DNA of 64,000 bases from Hypholoma sublateritium FD-334 SS-4 (taxonomy: Eukaryota; Basidiomycota; Agaricomycetes; Agaricales; Strophariaceae): assembly GCA_000827495.1 (NCBI GenBank), contig KN817549.1, positions 162,164 to 226,163 of the forward strand, given 5' to 3'. The notes under the pieces were generated by a model that made no database searches, had not been told where the DNA came from, and saw nothing but the letters and a program-made list of their open reading frames with translations. Shown piece after piece: positions 35,777 to 46,280 of the stretch. The translations under genes and the position numbers were made by a program. Within the stretch, counting starts at the first letter, position 1, and the number at the start of each line of letters is the position of its first letter.

Positions 35777-38700
35777 GCCGATGTCGCGTGCGATGCGCAC
35801 AGACTCGTCCTCGGGATGTGTTATGGTAGGACACGCCGTCCATATCATGCAGTGTGGCATACTAATCCACGTGGAGTCTATAGGCGCTCGTACTTATGAA
35901 CGTTCACGCACACGAATCATGGCGCGTTCGCCCGCCCTCCCCCCTCGCTTCCCAAGAGAATCCGCACAATGAATAAATAAATACACGTCTGCATGTACTA
36001 CTACAATCCTCATACAGTGCGCTTGCCTGCGCACCGCCCCTACCCCTTCCCACCGGGTGCTGTTACCAGTAAGCAGGTGCTAATATAAGGCAGGGTGAGG
36101 CAGGGTGCTGCATCAATAATAGGCAGATAGGCGCGCAGCATCGCATGCAAATCACACCCGGGCGCCTATACACCTCCCCCCCGCTTCCAGCGGTTGATTC
36201 ATCTATTCACGGCGGGCGCCTTCAGCTCTTCCACGCGCCGGGCGGGCGATCGTCGGTGTGTGCACACCCCGCGGGCGCCTGTATATAAATGCACACTCCG
36301 TCCTGTCCGTCTAAAATAAGCACGCTCCAAGCTATACCGGGTTGCCTTTAGCCTCCGTACCACGCTTCCACGAGCGCAGCTGACGGCGGGCGGTCGATTG
36401 ATCGACCGTCGGTGTGCGCATGCACACCCCGCGGGCGCCTGTATATGCGCCCTCCGCCCGTCCGTCCGGCTGTCCGTCTGAGATAAGACGCTCCAGGCCG
36501 TGTCCCCAGCTCTGGGTGTGGCTCTGGCTCTGGTCTGGGTGTGGGCTTGGGTGGCTCTGCTGGGAGAGCAGCGCAGTCAGCGTCGGTGGGCGCCTACTTA
36601 AGGTTACCCCCCGCGCCCAACCAACGCATCGACATCAGCTGTCCGTCTATAATAAGCACGCTCCAAGTTATACCGGGCTGCCTTTGGCCTCCGTGCCACC
36701 CGCGCAGCTGACAGCGGGCGGTCGATCGATCGTCGGTGTGCGTACACCCCGCGGGCGCCTGTATATATATGCGCACCCCGCCCGTCCAGCTGTACCCAGC
36801 TGTGTCCAAGATAAGACGCGCAGGCCGTGTACTAGCTCTGGGTGTGGCTCTGGGTCTGGGGGTCTGGGTACCTCTGCTGAGCGAGCAGCGCAGTCGGCGT
36901 CGGTGGGCGCCTACTTAAGGTTCCCCCCCGCGCCCAACCAACGCATCGACGTCACGATACCATACCCCCGGGCGGACGGGCGCTCCGACGTGCGCGCGCG
37001 TGCGATATCGGGTAGTTGGTTCTGTTATTTTCTTTCCAGGATGTTCTATCTAGGTACAGGGCGCGCGCGCTGCGTGGGTGCATGTTTTCCTGATCTATCG
37101 AGCGAGCGAGCGCCCCACCGCGCACGCGGGAACGCACCCGCCCCGCCCCGCCCCACGCCACGCCATCACACCACGCACGCACGTACGCGCACGAGCCGGC
37201 GCTCCGGACGCCAACACGGGCACAAACGCTAGAAGGACGGACACGTCCAGTGTCCAACGACACGCACGATGGAAGGGAAGGACGCACGGTGGAAGCCCTG
37301 ACCGCCGTCGAGCTTGCACGCGGCGCCGGGTGCGTGCGCCCCTGTCTCGCCGGGAGGACGGGCCGGCTGTGTGGAGGCGACGGGTGACGCGGTGGTGAGC
37401 GACGCACTGGCACCACAGTGCCAGATGGCCGACTCGACAATTCGACGGCGCAACGCACAACGGCGCACAACGGCGCACAACCGACGGCGAACGACGCACG
37501 ACGGCACCCGCACGACGCACAACGCACCACACAGCCGCCGCGCCAACCCTCCAACCCACCCTCCAACCAACCTTCCAACCCTCCTGCTCCTGCTCCTCCT
37601 CCGAGTCATCCCCCGAGTCATCCTCCGAGTCTCCCTCCGACGGGCGCCGGCCGCCGCGGTGCTGGGTACCAAGCGGGCGGACACGCCTCCGTGTCGATAT
37701 GCTTCCCCGCACGGACATCATCAGTGACTCGGAAAAAGATAGAGAAAAATAGACAAAGATAAACAAAAGATAAACGCCAGACCACGATCAAAACACAATA
37801 GACAAAGATCAAAACCACCTGAGATACCCACGCCGCGCCGCAGAGCCGCATGCGGGGAGGTGCGCCGCGCTGCTAGCTACTAAGTAGTGGCGGTACGTAA
37901 GCTCCACGAGAACGCACGCAGTGCTTAGTGAGTAGGTGCGTGCTAATATAGGGACGCGCTAAGTGATATAAGGAAGTGCTAACACCAGTAAGCGCATCCT
38001 GATATAAGTGCGTCCCCCAGCGGGCGGCACGGCGCGCTAATTATACTTGCGGGTGCTGCATCCATCCATCCATCCGTCCGTCCGTCCGTCCAGCCAAAGA
38101 TAGATGGATGGATGGATTGGGCAGGCTCGCAGTGTCGCATGCTGCGCGGGGTGCACGGCGGTATCGACAACGCAATTTCCAAGCAAGGCGTGAATCAGCG
38201 GTGTCGCCGACGAGGGCGGCGGCAGCGGGTAGAGTCAGTAAGTACTCGAGTTAGCTTTACCGCTCGAGTCAGCGCTGTCCTCCGAGTCACTTCACAATTC
38301 AAACATTCACACAGGAGTAGGGAGCAGCAGGGGCAGGGCCCGGAATGTATGCATGCACGCATGCACCATTCGTTCGTTCATTCAATTACCAGCGTATCCT
38401 ACAACCGACCAACAAGAAACCAGCGAAAAACAGCGTATGTACGTAAATAAGATAATAGGCCTAGCGCAGTAACCGACCAACCAACCAAAAAAAGGACCAA
38501 GAAGCGGGCGAGCAGCAGTAGAGTAGAAGCATTGTGGAACGGCGAACAGGGAGGAAAAGTGCGGAGGAAAGCGAGATGGGTGGGTATGTATACAGTGTAC
38601 AGCAGCAGCAGCGGGTGCGTCTAGGCGGAATAACGATTAGGGGTCTATATGCGACGATAGCGGGATAGCGGCGATGGTGTGGTGGGGTGAAGGCGCATAG

Positions 38701-38844
38701 CGCTAGCGGTGTGGGTGGTGGTGGGGGGTGCCAGGCGGGGGGCGGGGGCGGGGCACGGACATGTCCGCGGACAGGCGGGGCGCGGGGCGGCGGCGGCGGC
38801 GGTGCGGCGTTTTTGGGCGGCGCATGCGGGCGCGGCGCTGGGTC
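35777..38844. other. GC-rich gene-poor DNA with tandem repeats
   Basis: Apart from the array at 36225-36955 the interval holds microsatellites: ACGACGCACAACG-type words at 37430-37530, CCATCCATC/CCGTCCGTC at 38058-38092 with its reverse TGGATGGATGGA near 38101. The large overlapping frames at 36414-37766 are Arg/Pro/Ala-rich composition artefacts. Confidence 0.45.
36225..36955. repeat. tandem GC-rich repeat, about 320-bp unit
   Basis: Two full units and a partial one. The core ACACCCCGCGGGCGCCTGTA occurs at 36264, 36424 and 36744. CGTCGGTGGGCGCCTACTTA occurs at 36581 and 36898 (offset 317). CGCAGCTGACnGCGGGCGGTCGA is repeated at about 36376 and 36712. Each unit also has an ATAAGACGC(T)CCAGGCCGTGT motif and a GGGTGTGGCTCTGG run. 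A further copy lies at 32501-32686. Confidence 0.8.
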
Positions 38845-39209
38845 TCATGAGGCGAAGCGGCTCTTCTACACCCCCCCATCATCAAATAAGTAACGAGCCC
38901 AAACAAATTTGAGAAAAGAAGCAAACGCACAGTGCGGATCGTAAGCTGCGCCGGGTCCTCGCCCGACGTCGGCGGCGGCAGCGCCGGCGGCGCGCGGAAC
39001 GCGGGGAGGGTGGCGGTGGAGCTCGCGGAGCGCGAGAGCGCGAGCGCCTTGTTCAGCTTCGCGGCGGACTCGGCGGCGCGCGGGGCGGGGGCGTACATCC
39101 CCGGGTGCAGCGCGACGCTGTGGATGGACGTCGCCTGCGGGAGCGTGTGCAGCGACGAGGACACGGACGGGAACGCGAGGAGGTGCGCGGGCGTCGGCTG
39201 CGTCGTCAT
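38845..39209 (-). CDS. small hypothetical protein in the GC-rich block
   Basis: Proposed exons (minus order) 39209-38931 and 38865-38845, with a well-formed 65-nt intron 38866-38930 (GTGCGT donor, GTGTAG acceptor). Phases close to 99 aa. The protein starts MTTQPTPAHLLAFPSVSSSL, runs through SVALHPGMYAPAPRAAESAA and KLNKALALSRSASSTATLPA, and ends in a short polar tail after the splice. It is Ala/Ser/Pro-rich, has no signal peptide or membrane segment, and matches no family I recognise. Unlike the surrounding frames it has ordinary residue diversity and a normal intron. It may be a small nuclear or cytosolic protein, or a chance frame. Confidence 0.45.
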
Positions 39210-40499
39210 CCTGGGTTCGTCCTGGCTGGTTGCTGATAGCTGGTAGTTGGGTGGTACGGCGGCGCGGGGGTGCTGCACTGCCCACCCACCCGAGGGCGGA
39301 TTTATATGCGCGCAGAAGCCTGCGTGGGGCCGATGCATCTCATCTCGCACCCCCATTCGGCGTGGGTGCGCCATCTGCCCGGGGCGCCGCCCAGATCCCT
39401 CCCCCGATCACCATCAAGGTGTGTGTGCATGCACGGAGGCTGGCTGCCTCGCGACGCGCGCTCCCACGCAGGCGATCCGCCGGGCATCGCCGGCCGCGTT
39501 CTGGGGTGCGCGGCGCTTTTTGCGCGCGCTGTGTGTAAGTACATAAGGACGCAGAGCTGAGAGCGTGGCGCGCTCCCATCCGCGGTGCAGAGCTTAGCTT
39601 CCCACCGCCCCGACGCGGTCTGTGTCTGCGTCCCCGGCCGGGGCCGGCGCGCTCTGCGCTGCGCAGGGTGGTGCGAAATCAATTGATATATTATCCATTA
39701 TTTATATCCCTCCCACCGTCGCGTCCCACGCCGTAGTAAAGCGTAGTAAGCAGAGTAGCGTTTTACGCTTTAGCCTACGCCCGCCCGCCCGGCGCCGTAC
39801 GTACGCATATAAAACGCGAATAGCACCCCGCGTCGCGTGCTACTGCCCCCGCCGCACATTCAGTTCGTTGCCTGGCTATGTATACCCACTTACTTACCAC
39901 TTAGAGTGCGTTTGAATTGACCGCGATCGCGTCCCACGCCGCCGCCCCCGCTGCCCCTGCCTGCCCATGCCGACAGCGTCTCGATTCACGAAGAGGGGAA
40001 GAAGGAAGGAAGGAAGGAAGGAAGTGCGGGGCGATCGAGCTCGCGCGTGCGCGTGCGCGTGGATTTGTATTGCGCGTGCGCCTGGTCCTATTCCTATTCC
40101 TCTTCTATTACCCGCTTGTGCCGTCCCCGCTGGGTAGATCCGCACCCGCCCTTCGTCTTCGTATTTATTTTAGCGCGCCGATCCCATCCATACCCTCCCA
40201 TCGCGTACCCCCTTCCGCCGACGATCAACGCAGCGCACTACCCCGCTGTGCGATTGCCCTGCCCCCCCCACTGCCCCGCTTCATCTCATCAGTGCCGTGC
40301 GTGCGGCGCTGGGGTGGGGTACACGCCGTTGGTTGTGCCTTTCACACCTGTGTGTGTGGGCGATCGTGATCATGATCGACGGGACCCGCCGGGAGGTTGT
40401 TTGAGGGTGGTGGGTAAGTTGGTGGGGTGGGTGGGTGTGTGGTGGGGTGTGCGATCGCTGTGTGTGAGCGCCGTGCGCTGTGTGCGATCGCGCTGCGCA

Positions 40500-41035
40500 G
40501 AGCTGGCGCACCGCACGCCCTCCTCCGCGCCCTGTGCTGTGCGCTGCGCTCCGCTGTGCCGTCTTCGCCTGCCATCGACCCGCGCTGCGCCGCGCCGCTC
40601 TACTGCAGAGTAGCCGCGCAGAGCTCTCGGCGTTGTAGAATGCAGACGCACAGCGCACCGCACCGCTCGCCTGACACGCCTCCTCCGCGCCCTGCGCCCT
40701 CCTCCGCGCCCTGCGTTGCGTTGCGTTGCGCTGCGCTCCGCTGTGCCGTCTGCGTCGTGCCATCGCTCTGCGCCGCGCTGCTAGTACTAGCCGCGCAGAG
40801 CCGTGTGCGTGGGGCGAGGACGCACAGCGTTGCGATGCGTTGCGATGCGCACCGCACCGCGCTTCTGATACGTCTCCTCCTCCGCGCCCTGCGTCGCGCC
40901 CTGCGCGCGCTGCGCTGTGCCGTCTGCATCGATTCGCTCGGCGGCGCGCCGTGCTACTAGTACCAGCCGCGCAGAGCTTTCTGCGGCGTGCAGTAGACGC
41001 ACCGCGCTGCGCATCGCACCGCTCGCATGACGCGC
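40500..41035. repeat. three tandem units, about 175-187 bp
   Basis: Three consecutive units share CCTCCTCCGCGCCCTG, GCTGCGCT, GCTGTGCCGTCT (40553, 40740, 40914), CCGCGCAGAGC (40614, 40791, 40967), a GACGCAC word and GCACCGC at the end. Spacings are 176-187 bp. Within the second unit GTTGC and GATGC words are expanded further. The size is close to a nucleosomal repeat. Confidence 0.75.
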
Positions 41036-42059
41036 CCACCTCCACGCCGAGCGCACGCCCGACCGCCCGCGCGCGTGCGCGCGAGTCGCCGCCGTCGCGC
41101 AGCGCAGTCGCTTCGGGCGTGCGCCGCCCTCGGTCGCTCGCCTCCACGGCCCGCGCCGCCGCGCCCCTCAGGGCCGCGTCCAGCGCCGTCGCGCGGCGTA
41201 TCGCTCCGCGGACCCTCGTCGTACAACGCGCCGAATAGGCGTAAGCAGACCGCGCCTCGCGCCCCGCGTTGGGTAAGTTGGTAGGTAGGTACGCAGGCGC
41301 AGCTACCTCCCCACCATACCGACGTACGCACGGCAAGGCGTCCTCCCAACCAGGGCCGCGCACGCCGTGCAGGGCCGCCGAGGCCGCATCAGCACTAACA
41401 TCACAGCTAGTACCGTGTCCCGCCGGATGCGCGGCGCGTCCTCCGACTCCGCGCCCTCCTATTTCTATTCGGTTCTAAAGGCGCGTGCAGGGTCGCGCGC
41501 CGTGCGCCGTTCCCTCCTCCCCTACTTACCTAAGTAGCACCAGCGCGTGGCGGGTCGCATGTAACGTAACGCCGTATCCATGCGCCGCCGCGGCGGCACG
41601 GCATGCGCTCTACTTATTAAGCAACTTATGGCAACTTATGGCATGCATGGATGTACGGGGGTAAGCAAGACGCGAGCGGGCCAATGGCGCGAGCCAGTGG
41701 CGGCGTGGGACGAGCGGGATGCGACGGGGGATGGGATAGGCTGATAGGCTGATAGGATAGGCTGGATCTGGGCTGGATAGGCTGGGAAGGCAGGGGGGAA
41801 GGGGTGATGCGAGGGGTGGGATGGTGGGATGGGCGGCCGCCGGCGGGTGGGTGGGCCGGAGGCCCGGAGGAGGAGATGCGACTGGCGGTCGACTCATCCG
41901 CCCCCGCTGCGGTGCGCGAGGATTGGTGTGTCTGGTGCGGTACGCAGCGCGACGCCACAAGCGCATGCGTGCGTGCACATGCGCGTCGGCCCCGCGCGGG
42001 CGCATAGCCCAACGCAGCCGTGCGCTGCGACGCACGCTCTCATGCCACCGGTGCAACCT

Positions 42060-42610
42060 CGTAGTTTTAATGCCAATTAATCCCATACTGTCTTTAAATC
42101 ACATATCTACTCCCATTGAACCTCGCATACTGCTCTATCCCATTCCCATCTACCCAATCCCATCCCATCCCATCCCAGCGAGCGGAGCCAATCGCGCAGC
42201 GCCTCTGCTACAACTGCATCAGTGCATATATCCTGCCACCCGCGCTAGGTACGCGCGCGGCGCGCGGGTGGGGCGATGACGCACCAGGGCAGGGTACGCG
42301 GCCAATGGGTGTTGCGATGTGCGGGCGCGTGCCGGAGCGGGGCCGCCCCCACCTCCGCGTTCAATTCGACGCGCGGCGGGTCCATAGCCGTGTCCGATAT
42401 CCCATGCAATCCCATGCTACTATTTAATCTGCCTCTTTTCCTGCTATTTAATCCCATGTCGGTATTAACCCCCAAGCTGCTGTTTTGTCCCATACTACTC
42501 GTTGTCTAATCCCATGTCAGTGTCACCACTAAACCTCAAATCAATGTTTAACAATCCCATACTGCTGCACTTTTAATCCCTCCTACCCAATCCCATCCCG
42601 CGCCGCGCAC
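42060..42610. repeat. cluster of AATCCCAT words
   Basis: Many copies of AATCCCAT or TCCCATCCCAT on the plus strand (for example about 42081, 42147-42176, 42408, 42450, 42508, 42553, 42588), embedded in otherwise unremarkable DNA; a degenerate minisatellite. Confidence 0.5.
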
Positions 42611-44944
42611 CAATCCCACGCCGGCGCCTCCATCTTGCATACAGTGCCGTGCGTCCGAGTCTGCCCTGGCGATGCGGTGTGCCGGTGGGTCGATGACGCG
42701 CCTGCCCATCACCTGCTCGCTCGTCCGGCTGCAACTAAGTACTGATTGGCAGCGACAGCGCGGGGGCCGTCCACTTCACGCTGTGTACCTCCTATGTGCT
42801 TAGCTACTCACTTACTTGGTGCAGTGCCTGCGCACGCCAACGTCAGCGGCAAGCGTCGTCCCACCTCGGCCCGCGGTGGGGATAGCGGGTCAGCTGGGCT
42901 GTGATTGGACGCGCGCGATGAGGCGCGGTGCGATGTTTCTTTGCTTGCGTGCTAGCGCGAGCCGCGCTGTGCATCGACCACTAGTGCGCAGGGCGGCGAC
43001 GAGGCGCCGCTGCGAAGACAGCCGCGCGCCGGGTGCGCCTCGCACGCTGTCGCCGCCAGCACTTGGTCTGCCAAGCAACCATCGCGTGCTCTCCCACCTC
43101 GGGCAGCGCACGCACGCAACGCGCGCGCCCCAACAGCCATCGACACTGGCAGCAAGTGAGCAAGACAGGCGCGTACCCCGCGCGCTGTCCGATTGACGTG
43201 CACATAGGAGACAGCGTGCATATAGGAGACGGAGAAATAAGTAGTGCTCAGTGGCATACCGCTGGCGCACGCGGCCCGTCAGCCTGCCACGGCCGGCCGG
43301 CGAATGGAAGTTCGGAGGCGGGCCCGGAGCGGGCCGGGAAGTCCTCCGTAGGCCGACTCCCGTCGACATCCGTCCGTAAATCTGCGACCCGCCGCTCCGC
43401 CGCCGCCGCCGTGCCAGCCTCACGTCCCCCACCGCGCCAGCTTCAGCTCCGGCTTCGCGTCCCCCGCCGCGCCACCGTCCGTTAATATTCGCCATTAATG
43501 ATTCATCTCCCCTATAATTGCCCCCATTAAACTCAAAATGACGAGCGCCATTACATTAAGCAATCTCCCAGGCCCGAATCGCACTATCGCAGCCCTAACG
43601 CGGCGTCCCCGAGGCGGCCGAGCACCCTCGTTCGCCTCGCGCCGCTTCCGCCCTCGGTCGCCCGCGCGCGAGAACGCGCGTGATAGCCAATTTAATTAAT
43701 CGCGTGGCCTTGGCGTGCCCCGTGCCCCACGCGCGCCATTCATCCTCGTTCATCTCTATGCGCCTAGCTGCTATGTAGTGTACGGTGAAACGGGGTGCGC
43801 GCTGCAGCACGCAAGCACGCCGCACATGCACGCAATCTAATCATTAACATCCCAATCATTAAAGCATCCCAATCATTAAACGTCCACGGGCCTGCAGGGG
43901 GCGCACCTGCGCATGACGTCCCGCTTACATAGGCGCACAATTAACATTATTAGGCATACGATAGCCTTCGCGCCGCCAGTCGCAGCGCGCTGCGCCGCGC
44001 GATCCCATCGGGCGTGCGTGCGTGCGTATATTTAGCGTGCGTGCCCTGGCCCCGCTTCCTTCGAACGAGTATAAGTAAAGCGCGTCTGCAGCTGGCTTAA
44101 TTAATTTTGGCCCGTAATCTATTAGGGTATGATACGATACGATGTGGTAGGACGTGGTGCGATACGATCGCGATATGTCCTGAATCGTGATATACCTCCG
44201 CGCTAACTATGGACAACCCGCTGCCCTGGGATGCACCTACACAGACGGGCGTCATGGGAGCACGCCGGCCGCGGGGAGGTAACAAGCCTGCCGCCGTCGC
44301 TCGCGATCGCGATCATATCATATCATGGATGGATGGAATCCTGATCATGATCGCGCGCGGGGGTACAAGCAGCGGCAGCATCGCTGTCAGCCCAGAAGCA
44401 GCTGCACGATAGTATCAATATCACCGCACCCCGCACACCCATCCATACGCAGCTATCACGCCCATAGATAGACGCGCCGCGATACGACGGCGCACGCATG
44501 CACCCCGTAAATTTTATACAGCCTGCGCACGTATGCGCGGACGCACATGCGCGTACGTACGTACGAGCATATGCACCGCCGCCTCGTGCCCCCGCGCTCG
44601 CACGCTGATACCCATCCTGGGAGCGCGCCGTGCTGGCTGGTGTGCTTATATTAGGAGGGGGCACAGGGCATCCGGCGCGCACCGGTCCTGGCTCCTATCT
44701 CTGCTTCGCTCCTTGCGTATCGCGCCTGGGTACATGGCGACGGCGATAGCGTAACGCACTCCCTCCCGCACCCGTCCCCGGCCGCGGAACGGGCGTCCGA
44801 CGCTCTGTGCAGTGCGCGTACGCAATACGCGCTGGGCCTGGCTGTGTGCATAGTCGCGATGATGATAGCGTGGCCGTACGCGTTCCCGACGGCGGGAAAG
44901 GCGACCGATGCCCTGCGCAGCGCGCGTTCCCTCGCGCAAGTACT

Positions 44945-45490
44945 CAGGCCCAGCGCGTATTGCGGTACAGACGCTATATATACTCGCATCCTCATCCCAG
45001 GAACGCGCGTCTACGCGCGTGCCGTGGCGCACCCCATTCCCAAGCCGAACGCCATCCAACCCGTCCGGACGACGTTAGACTGCATACAGCGCGCTCCATT
45101 CAGCCCACACCTTGATGCATTCATCCTTCCCATTGGCTTGGTCTACGCTGATAGGTGCAGGCTGCGAGCTGTTAATTTTGTAGCACGAAGGCTGGACGGG
45201 ACGGGTATTCCAGCGCGTGTTCATCACGCATTCTCCGATTTCTCAGTACTTCTATCCTTATCACGCCCCGAGGCGCGCGCGCGCGCGCACGCGCGATGGC
45301 CTAGTAGGCCCAGCGCGTATACGTCCCCGTCCCAGGAACGCGTGTCCCGCGGCGCAACCCACTGACCGCCATCCACCCCGCCGGACGACGCTAAACTGCA
45401 TACGGCGCGCTCCGTTCAGTGCGCCCTTTCATATGTTCATCCTTCTCGCTCGCTCGGTCTACATGCGCTGATACGAGCAGCGCGCAGGTG
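44945..45490. repeat. diverged direct duplication, 317-360 bp offset
   Basis: Segment 44945-45165 is echoed at 45305-45490: shared words AGGCCCAGCGCGTAT, CCCAGGAACGCG, CCGGACGACG, ACTGCATAC and GCGCGCTCC.TTCAG in the same order. A weaker third echo may sit near 45940-46000. Confidence 0.55.
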
Positions 45491-46280
45491 TTATTCACTG
45501 ATCACTAACCTGGACGGGTGCCCCGGCGCGGTGTATTCTCCTATCTCCACTTCTGTCCTTGCTGATCGTTGCCGTTGCGCCCACGAACTGACGTCGCCTG
45601 CGGTACGCTTCCTCCTAGCGGATCGGACGGCCGACGACGCGCTTCGTGTTGGGTCGTGCAGCGTATCGCAGAGCGCACATAGGCGCACATACAGGCGCGG
45701 CCAATGAGGCGGCCGACGCCTCTAAATTAATTAAAATACAGATATGACTGGGCCCCGCGTCCTGCGGCCGCAACTAATGCAGATCCCCCAGACTTGCTCC
45801 CAGGCATTGTGATGTCGCCTGCGGCACGCGCTTTCCTGGCGCGTTGCGCCGTGCATGCACGCGCGGTCGATGCGGCAGGCCGCTGCCTCTGAATTCATTA
45901 TTTATAAATGCAAGCTGCCATCTAACCCCCCGCGTCGTCTCTAACTACAAACAGCATCCTCCATTCAGCCCTCCCTTTCAGCCATCCACATACTTCCACA
46001 TACTCCACTGCACTCCATCCATCCATTCATTAACCTATTCATTCATTTGTTCATTCATCTCGCACCCAAGCTCAAGCCCACTCGCATCGGCGGCGTGCCT
46101 GTATGTATGTGCCCGCAAACCAAAGTAATTAAATCTAACTCCAGATGTGTGTAAGTAAGTGCGCAAGAATGCACGCCCGCGCGGGGCACCGTCAGCTGAC
46201 CCGCGCCCATACATCCACCCCGCGCCGCCGCCCATCTGCCCGCTGTTCATCTCGGGCGTAAGTGACAGCTGAATACCGAC

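Larger units (their letters stand above)
39210..46280. other. GC-rich gene-poor DNA with satellite-like repeats
   Basis: Seven kb in which I can support no gene. Long frames such as 40281-41363 (minus, 360 codons) consist almost only of Arg, Ala, Gly, Pro, Ser and Thr and overlap open frames on the other strand, so they follow from composition. Local structure consists of repeats listed separately, a GGAA microsatellite at 40003-40022, three ATCCCAATCATTAAA-like units at 43848-43880, and short AT-rich islands (about 42060-42130, 43480-43560, 43680-43700). Confidence 0.5.

Noticed and set aside
36414..37766. Overlapping 200-270 codon frames on both strands
   Set aside because: Composition artefacts over the roughly 320-bp tandem array and ACGACG microsatellites; no introns, domains or start context.
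40281..41363. 360-codon open frame on the minus strand, the longest frame in the GC block
   Set aside because: Almost only Arg, Ala, Gly, Pro, Ser, Thr; it spans the three-unit tandem repeat, and equally open frames exist on the opposite strand.
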